Part shown: positions 56,384 through 64,000 of the stretch, one piece after another
Position numbering within the stretch: position 1 is the stretch's first letter
Layout: each line of letters begins with the position of its first letter
Position numbers and translations under genes: made by a program
Source: Viola odorata
Lineage: Eukaryota; Streptophyta; Magnoliopsida; Malpighiales; Violaceae
DNA: 64,000 nt
Direction of reading: 5' to 3'
Assembly (NCBI GenBank): GCA_963691705.1
Contig: OY829539.1
Coordinates: forward strand, 54,534,327-54,598,326
Notes under the pieces: generated by a model
What the model saw: the letters and a program-made list of their open reading frames with translations, nothing else
The model's database searches: none
Told to the model about the DNA's origin: nothing

Positions 56384-58575
56384 GTCATGACAACGAATGA
56401 GGTTGTTCATCATCTTAAGGCAACTCAGCAACAGGGATTTTTTTTTTAAAACTTGATTTTGAGAAAGCATATGATTCAGTAGAATGGAGTTATTCAGATG
56501 ACGTATTGGGACACATGGGGTTCAGTCAAAAGTGGCAAGGTTGGGTCGGCCAATGCTTGAGTACGGCTAAGGTCTCGGTTTTAATTAATGGGTCTCCTTT
56601 AGAAGAGTTTGGGGTGGGGCGTGGGCTGAGACAGGGGTGCCCCATGTCTCCGTTCTTGTTCAATATTGTTGCTAAGGGGTTTCACTAGTTTTTTCTTAGG
56701 GCGGAAAGGTACGGGCTTTTAAGGGGCATTGGCAATGAAGTAGCGGGGTGAAATGTTACGCACCTTCAGTTTGCGGATGATACCATGGTGTTTGTTAATA
56801 ATGAGGAGGCAGAGATACAGTGTGTGAAAGGGGTTATACGGTGGTTTGATGCTTTTTTCAGGCTTAAAAGTCAACTACCACAAAAGCTCCCTGGTAGGGA
56901 TTAATGTTTTCCAGCAGTCAGGAGAGACGGTGACTCGTCGAGCAGGTTGTAAATTCGAAGCATTGCCATTCAAGTACTTAGGTTCCTACGTTGGGTTAAA
57001 CCCGAAGAGACTTTCCAGCTGGAACTTCTTGATTCAGGCTATGAGGAAGAGGTTAGCGACTTGAAAAGGCTCGCTGCTTTCGGTGGGGGGGAGGGTGACT
57101 CTCATTAAGTTCATGCTGGCTAGCATTCCAGTGTATAACATGTCTATATTCCGCATGCCAAAAAGTATAGTCCGTCAATGCGAGAGAATTATGAGAAGGT
57201 TTCTCTGGAGTGGAGATGAGCAGAAAAGAGGCCTAGCTAAGGTTAAGTGGGAGGTTGCGGTACGTCCGAAGGAGCTTGGTGGGCTGGGTATCGGTAATAT
57301 ACAAACCCGCAATGAGGCGCTTTTGATGAAATGGGTTTGGGGGTTGTTGACAGAGGAAAGGAAATTGTGGGCTGAGATTATCCGGAAGCAATATAATTTC
57401 AGCACAGTGAAAGATTTCTGGCTCATGGATAGTAGCAATCTCTCCCAGGTTTGGGGTGACATCATCCGAGCTAGTGGTCGTAACAGCTCTCTATTCAGGT
57501 TCTGGACCTCTCAGATCAGATTAAAGCTAGGGAGTGGATCAAATACGAAATTCTACTGGGATTTATGGGCTTCTCGAGTTTCTCTTGCTCTTCAATTTCC
57601 CCGCCTCTACTCTCTATCTCGCAACCAATTAGGCATTGTCAATGAGCTCGGGGAATGGCAGGAAGAGTCTTGGATTTGGAGGTGGGAGTGGAAACGAGGG
57701 CTATTTGAATGGGAGGTAGATGAAGTGAGTAATCTTCAAGATATGCTTCCAAATCCAAGAATGGGGGAGAGCAGAGACATCTTGACATGAAATCTTGAGG
57801 CTACGGGTAGTTACACAGTTAAGTCTTTCTACAGGGGGATTGCGGCTCATCGCCAGGGTAAGGTTAGGAATGCCCTTTTGGCCTCGTGTTCGAGTAGGTT
57901 GGTTCCTCACCGTGTCGAATTCTATATCTTGCTTACCTTGCAGGACCACATCGCATCGAGACAGTTCTTACGGAAATGTAATATACTGCTTCCGGAAGAT
58001 AGCTATTGTCCATTGTGCACAGAAGTAAAGGAAAGCTCAACACATCTGTTACTCCATTGTCGACTTATTAAACCTTTATGGGACTATATCATGCGATGGG
58101 TGGACATTGTGTGGGTGCCTCCGAGGACAGTGGCAGACTTATGGTAGTGTTGGAGCTGGTTGAATGCAGTAACCAACAAACATGTTTAGGAGATGTGGAG
58201 AATGTTGTTGTATGCGGTGTTATGGAATATTTGGACTTAGGGAAACAAAGTGGTGTTTCAGCAAGAGGTCTTTAGCGTGTTCCGCGTCTTAAACCTGATT
58301 TATTCCTATTGGTAGAATTGGATGAAAAGTAGAGACCCCTTGTTCCCCTACAATTAGGTGCAGATGATGATATCTTTTTCGTGGCTATATTTGTGGGGAG
58401 GGTTGAGCTAGTTAGATTTCTGGTTACAGATTTATTAGCTGCGTTTGGTTTTGCTTTTGTTTGCTCTAACTTTTTAGCTTGTATCCTGGTCCTTTAGGCA
58501 CTTATTGTCATGTTCTTATAACTCTATTTTAATAAATCCCACTACTTATTAAAAAATATATATATCGAGGGCAAT

Positions 58576-59489
58576 GCTTCAACAATAAGAATTTTAAGAA
58601 CTCAGGATTTTGGGAGGGTGGAAACCTTTTCCCGACTTATTGGGTTATTCATGTTCAATCAAACGGTTCAACCATAATTATACTTATAACTAGCAAATTG
58701 GTCATTAAACCGGTTTGCATTGATATTTCTGATTTTTTTCATTCAAATTGATAAAAAGTCCGTGAATTAGATTAAGTTAGTGGTTGAACCGTTGAAATTC
58801 AGCAATCAAACTGGGTGGTCACTATTTATATTTCTTTATTTTTTATATATATTTTTAAAGAATATTAAGCTAAGTATATGTATCTTATTTTTTATCTATG
58901 TAAGGGACTAACGATTAAATTTGATTAACCTCGACATAACTATTAATTTATTGACATAAAAAAATATTAATTGGTTTGATACCCCTTTTATATGAAGGCT
59001 ACTAAAAATATATATAATCTCAACATGATGAGTTGGATCGTGCAAACCAATCAGATCATAGTTCCCACGCGATTTAAGTTTCATATCATGGAGTGATTGG
59101 ATGGTTATTTCCTTTCCTTTCTTTTCTTTTCCTTTTTTTTTGGATAAAATAATTTGTTTTTTGCTAGTAAGACTCGGATAAAATAGAGGATGTCGAGATT
59201 ATGAAAAAATAAAATTTTAAATTTATTAAAACTTCCTCTAACAATTCAAATATTCATGTATAGATTTGAATGATGTAGGAAAACCACTTGTAAGGTTTAG
59301 GTTTTGGTGTCTTTTTGCTACTAACATTGGCATGGAGAGACAAACATGTGAAGTACAATGCTGGCTACAAAATTGGTGCCCGTATCATTAAAGACAAGTT
59401 TTCTTTTTCACTCGCTCTCACTTCCTGATTTGGCCAATCAAAGTTGAAAGGTTTCAAAGAGAAAGACAAGCCAGCTAACTCCTTTATGT
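58576..59489. other. Intergenic DNA between LINE-2 and block B part 2
   Basis: AT-rich with no gene. 'caaacggttcaacc', 'aaaccggttt' and 'gttgaaccgttgaa' around 58650-58800 look like the inverted words of a decayed element. It is absent from block A. Confidence 0.4.
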
Positions 59490-61372
59490 GCAAGATTGGG
59501 CTGGGCCACAGCCCACGTGAAAGTCTTGCAATCGACGCATGCCCGATGCCCGATGCCCGATGCCCTGACCAAATGGAAAAACACTACTACTACTAATACC
59601 ACAAAACAGTGTAAATTCTTGCACTCATTGCTACTCAGTACTCACTGCCTACTTTCCATTGTTTTGTTATTTTCCCTTATTAGAACAATACAACCTGAAA
59701 CTACTTGACCCTTCCTTTTCTTTGCCACCCCTTTCGCTTTAGTTCCTCCATTTCTCTATTTCTTTTCTTCTCTTTATCTATAATTAGGGATCGAACTTAT
59801 TACCTATTTTTATCTTATTTTTTACTTAAATGTATAAAAAACAAACCTGCTAGAGGATAAAAACGAGAAGGGTAAAAGTTCAAAATTGTAAAATTTGACA
59901 ACAATTTAATTAACCGGTTGAGCAAGTAAAATAGAAAAGAAAAAAAAAAGGAAAGGAAGGGGATAGGAATGATTGCTACTTGCTAGTATTACTAGAGGTA
60001 AGAGACAACTCCAAAGGCTTTGGTTATGGGCGGGTAAGAGATGTAGACACTAGACAGTACTCGTCGGAACTTACCTCGAAATAGCATTTTAAAAATGAAA
60101 ATTTAAATAGTTTAAATGACACGTGAATTAGTTCTAAAATATAATGTTAAATAATGATATAACAATTAAAGAAAATAAACTCATGCGACAATATTTAAAT
60201 TTTGCGTGCCTTTTATTTTATATACTAGACGAATACCGTGGCCTTTCTTTTTTTAGAATAATAGATCAATTTCATTAATGAAAATTCTTGATACAAAGAA
60301 AGACTCTAAAATCAAAACAATACACCAAGTGGTTTAAATACGAAATTCTTACTCTACCATAGAAACGATTGATGTAGTCTCACATGATGACTAATCCCTC
60401 CTTACTTACTGAGGCGTATGGAGACAAAACATGTAGATTGTTGATTTTCCCGCTCTGAGATATTTTAATCGAATCACGTCAATTAAAAAACCACAAACCA
60501 TTACTCATTAATGAGGTACAAACCGCACTACCAGGTTTTATTAACAAAGAATACATATCAATACATAACGTCGAAGATAGATAAAAAAATATTTTATACG
60601 AAACAAACTTTTATTCAAAAGAACAATAAGTTTTAGAAAAAAGACAACTGCGCCAACAAACCTTTATTAATAACCTAAAAGACTCTTAACAACTAGAACT
60701 AAAAAGAGGAGTTTTTAACTTTTCTGAGAGGGAGGGGAAAAAAGGAGGTTAGAGACGAATAACGCTTTGCACATAAGTTTTATAAATATATTGTACATAT
60801 AAACTGCTTTGATTTTTAAAAAAGAGAAAAAAAAAAGATATAAGAAAGTAATATTATTTATTTTATTTTCTTATTAACTAGTTAAAAGAGAAAAATATGG
60901 AGTACTGTTTTTATAACTTATTTTTTATTATTATTGAACTAATCTCTAAAAATAATAACAAAAAGAAAACCATACATTATCGCATTAGTTAAAACTCTAA
61001 AACTATATTCAAATTGATAGGATATATAAATATCTCCCTTTGTTATCAAAACATACATAAATATCTACACCTTTAAAACACATTTTGTGGAGGATGAGAA
61101 GATTAGTTTAAAAAGAAGATCCATTGATCATAAGTTTATTCAATTTAATGTTTAATTCGATTCTTTGATTTATATAAAATTTGGGATAGTACTAAAGATA
61201 TTTAGTTTTTATTTTGATAAGTAAATGTGAGATTTGAATTGAGGTATGAACTTTTACTGATATCTTTACCGTTAGTAAAATAATAAATGAGTTACATGCC
61301 TATTAACACCAAAGACAATTATTTATAGCTTTGTTTGGTTTCACATGAGAAATGTAATTTCCTTTTTTTCTA

Positions 61373-62045
61373 CTCTCTCTGGTCGGAAATAAATGATGTT
61401 CTGAAGAAAAAAATTTGGCTGAAATTAAATGACGTTCCTAACTACCAACGCTGGAGATAAAGATGTTGCCCTTGTTTGCGTTTACTGTCAGTGATGTCTC
61501 AAACTTGGCTCAGCCATATTTCAATTCCATCACAAATCAACACAAATCCATACTTCAATTCCATCACAAATCAACACAGATCTAGAGGTGGTGGTGGTGA
61601 AAGAGAAAAGAGGAGGTGAAGAGGGAGATGTGGAGCCCCACACTAGACCAGATCTAGAGGTGGTGATGCTGCGTGGAGGAGAGGGTTGCACGGACTGAGG
61701 CGGAGGTGAAGGTGGAGGTAGAGATGGAAGTGGGTAGAGGCGGAGGGAGGGAGACGGTGGAGGAGGGTGAGTGGCTGGATTGAGAGAGAATAAAGGAAAA
61801 AGGAGATTGATGTGTTGTTGTTGTTTAAATGATTAAAACTGGGCTGAGCCAAGCTACAAATTTGGCCCACTTTTTTCAACTCACTTTCGGCCATAAAGCT
61901 ACAATTGTAGTTGATGACATTTTCATAAATAACGTAAAAGGGTAGGGGTACAATAGTCATAAAGTGCCTCATTTTCTGTAAATCAATCATTGCCTTAATT
62001 CGTGTACCAATACTCAAAACATCGTTTATTTTCGACCAAATGGAG
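61373..62045. mobile_element. Mariner-type element, 673 bp
   Basis: The left end is CTCTCTCTGGTCGGAAATAA and the right end, read inward, is CTCCATTTGGTCGAAAATAA, with TA at both sides. The interior has GGTGGAGGT repeats; the 141-residue minus-strand frame over it is not a recognisable protein. Confidence 0.75.
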
Positions 62046-62054
62046 TATTTATTA

Positions 62055-62181
62055 CTCCCTCCGTCCACGAATAACTGTCATTTTTCTACTGAAAATTACT
62101 GTACATTTTATTTGATTTTTTAGTGTTTACTTTACTAAAAATTACTGTTTCAGAAAGACAATTATTTGTGGATAGAGAGAG
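62055..62181. mobile_element. Stowaway-type MITE, 127 bp
   Basis: The left end is CTCCCTCCGTCCACGAATAA and the right end, read inward, is CTCTCTCTATCCACAAATAA, with TA flanks. It lies only 7 bp beyond the preceding mariner-type element. Block A lacks both. Confidence 0.8.
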
Positions 62182-62665
62182 TAATACGTATTACTACTAT
62201 ATATATTTTGAAAATTTACGTTTCCCTTACCCTTGAAGATTCAAAATTTGCAAAATAGGATACGAACGTAAATAAGAGTTGGAACGAAAACGCGTCATCT
62301 TCTTTAGGAAAGGAGCACGTCAGAGGGTTAGGGGTCCACAGAGTAGCTAGCAAGTAGGGGTCAGAATCAGTAGATTGATTTGAGCCACACATTATCCATA
62401 GCTTTAGGATAACTAGTGGATCAAATTAGTCGAGAAAAATAGTTGGACCCACACCCGTTTTTACTTCTACTTAATAACAAAATACTCCAAATCCCATATT
62501 TGTTTATTTGTTGTTTTGGCCCTCAGCTTCCTTAAAATTTTATATTTGCCCACTCTTTGGTGAACAAGAAAACCAACCCATAAATTTCCGTTATAACTAA
62601 CCGCATATTTACCCCGTATTTACAAGAAAATCCCCACAGTTTTTCCCAAAGTTTTTTTTTTTTAC

Positions 62666-64000
62666 CTAAAATAATTGGGACCATAGGGTATTTGGGCAAA
62701 TACCTATGAGGAGAAATATTACATAAAATATGGACATTTAGTTAAGTTTAAAGAAGTTATATAAGTATTATTATGAGGAGAAATATTTTCTCTGTAGTAA
62801 TAAAATAGAAAATTTTAATCATTTTTTCCACTCTTTTTTTTAAAAATTTAATTAAATGTCCTCATTTTTTCCTTTTATTTGTTATTTTAAATAGAAAATT
62901 TTATTAAGGAAATTATATGAGAATTATTATGAGGAAAAAATATTTTCTTCGTAGTAAGAACTAAGAAATAGAAAATTTTAATATTTTTTTATTTTTTTCT
63001 TTTAAACTTAGGTAAAAAAGTTCCTTTTTTTGTTTAAACTTAATTAAAATTCTTCTTTTACTTTCTTTTCTCCTTTTTAAACTTAACTAAATGTCATTTG
63101 TTTTTAATCTTAATTAAAATTTCTCATTTTTTTTATTTTAAATAGAAAATTTTATTATGAAAATTATATAATAATTATTATGAGAAAAAATATTTTCTCC
63201 GCTCTAATAAAATAGAAAACATTAATTATTTTTCCTTTTATTCATTATTTTAAATAGAAAATTTTATTAAGTAAGTTATATAAAAACAAATTATGAGAAA
63301 AAAAATTTATCCGCAGTAAAAGCTAAGAAATAGAAAATTTTAATCCTTTTTTTTCTTTTAAAGTGAAGTAAAATACCTCATTTTTTCCTTTTTTTTCTTT
63401 TAAAATTAATTAGAATAGTTTATTTAAAATTTTAAATCAAAATTTTTATTAAGAAATAAATTATGTAATAATTGTGAAGAATTTTCTTTTCCGTAGAAAG
63501 AAATTGAAAATTTTAATACGAGAAAAAATATATTATTGTAAATTGTAATAGTCATTTATATAGTTAATATGTATAAACTAAGACCATTAATTATCAATAA
63601 TATGACACATACTAGAAATATTACCATTAATTATTAAATTGTTCTCCTTTTAAAATTAACTAAATGTCATTTGTTTTTTTATTTTAAACTTAATTAAAAT
63701 TTCTCCTTTTTTTCTTTTATTTTTATTTTAAATAGAACATTTTATGATAAAAATTATATAATAATTATTATGAGAAAAAAATATTTTCTTCGTAGTAATA
63801 AAATAGAAAATTTTAATCATTTGTCCTTTTTTTATTTTAAAAATAATTAAAGTTATAATTTTTTTCCTTTCTTTCATTATTTTAAATATAAAAAATTATT
63901 AAGGAAGTTATATAAGAACTATTATGAGGAAAAAATATTTTCTCCATAGTAAGAACTAAAAAATAGAAAATTTTAATCATTTTTTTTCTTTTAAACTGAA
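62666..64000. repeat. AT-rich degenerate tandem array, continues past the window
   Basis: A loose unit recurs: 'aaatagaaaattttatta', 'attattatgag(g)aaaaaatat', 'tttctccgtagtaa', 'aatagaaaattttaat', then a T-rich spacer with 'aacttaattaaaat'. The 'atttt(c/t)tccgtagtaa' word is seen near 62790, 62945, 63195, 63310 (diverged), 63485, 63785 and 63945, about 110-300 bp apart. No coding potential. Confidence 0.65.

Larger units (their letters stand above)
52097..58559 (+). pseudogene. LINE-2: decayed L1-type LINE with nested insertions
   Basis: Target duplications are ATATATCAAGGGTAAT (52081-52096) and ATATATCGAGGGCAAT (58560-58575), with two differences. The element begins inside the endonuclease domain: VAGDFNEVLISSERL and GLQDLPLVGS. 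A hAT element follows at 52361, then YSDHVPLLL, FWQQKAQMKWCTHGDRNTKY, and the start of RT to LKGRQTMDCVI. A solo LTR interrupts at 54082-56383, after which TTNEVVHHLK, GLRQGCPMSPFLFN, HLQFADDTMVFVNN and a long open 3' part (57083-57790) follow. Stops and frameshifts are spread through it (for example TGA at about 53252). It is of the same family as LINE-1 and dead. Confidence 0.9.
59490..62665. repeat. Segmental duplication, block B part 2
   Basis: It matches block A 19395-21545, starting with the 'gggctgggccacagccca' palindrome and ending in 'cccacagtttttcccaaag' and a T-run. Block B has extra 'cgatgcc' units (about 59541-59562) and two mariner-type elements near its end; block A has one Stowaway element that is absent here. 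No gene is seen in the shared sequence. Confidence 0.85.

Overview
The window is plant nuclear DNA, almost certainly from a eudicot. It is AT-rich and intron-containing, packed with LINE, hAT, Mutator, Stowaway and LTR elements, and carries MIKC MADS-box genes with the classic exon sizes (about 185-188, 79-82, 62-65, 100, 42, 42 bp). I cannot name the species from sequence alone.

Layout. 1-9.7 kb is nested repeats: an old LTR-like stretch, a non-autonomous LTR retrotransposon with 5-bp target duplications (1725-5632), a broken hAT transposase fragment carrying a small hAT element, and a LINE 3' end split by a 1.4-kb hAT element. 13.3-16.0 kb holds the one gene that looks fully intact: an eight-exon SEPALLATA-like (E-class) MADS gene encoding 269 residues. 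17.6-18.8 kb is a broken xyloglucan endotransglucosylase/hydrolase (XTH) gene on the minus strand. From 26 to 49 kb come three tandem copies of a SQUAMOSA/AP1/FUL-like MADS gene (called SQUA-1, -2 and -3 here). A second broken XTH copy (50-51 kb) and a second copy of its flank (59.5-62.7 kb) follow, interrupted by a decayed LINE that itself contains a solo LTR and two hAT elements. The end of the window is an AT-rich degenerate tandem array.

How the genes relate. The SEP-then-SQUA order matches the ancient angiosperm SEP/SQUA tandem. The SQUA gene was then amplified locally. All three copies stop at the same place: a repeat beginning TGTCACA(C/T)CCC lies about 5 bp after the exon-5 donor, and exons 6-8 (end of K domain and C-terminal domain) are not visible. 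The truncation therefore probably preceded the triplication. SQUA-1 has a nonsense codon in exon 3 and a lost splice acceptor. SQUA-3 lost its start codon and carries a recent full-ORF2 LINE in its leader. Only SQUA-2 keeps exons 1-5 open, so it could encode a MADS-I-K protein without a C domain. The two XTH copies and their flanks form a segmental duplication around the SQUA array, and both XTH copies carry independent disabling lesions.

The most notable items are the truncated SQUA array with one open MIK-only member, the repeat that joins SQUA-3 to XTH-2 and truncates both, a Mutator element that has captured part of a GRF-zinc-finger gene (Pack-MULE), and a recent LINE whose ORF1 stop and ORF2 start overlap as TAATG. 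I see no evidence of a wholly new class of system.
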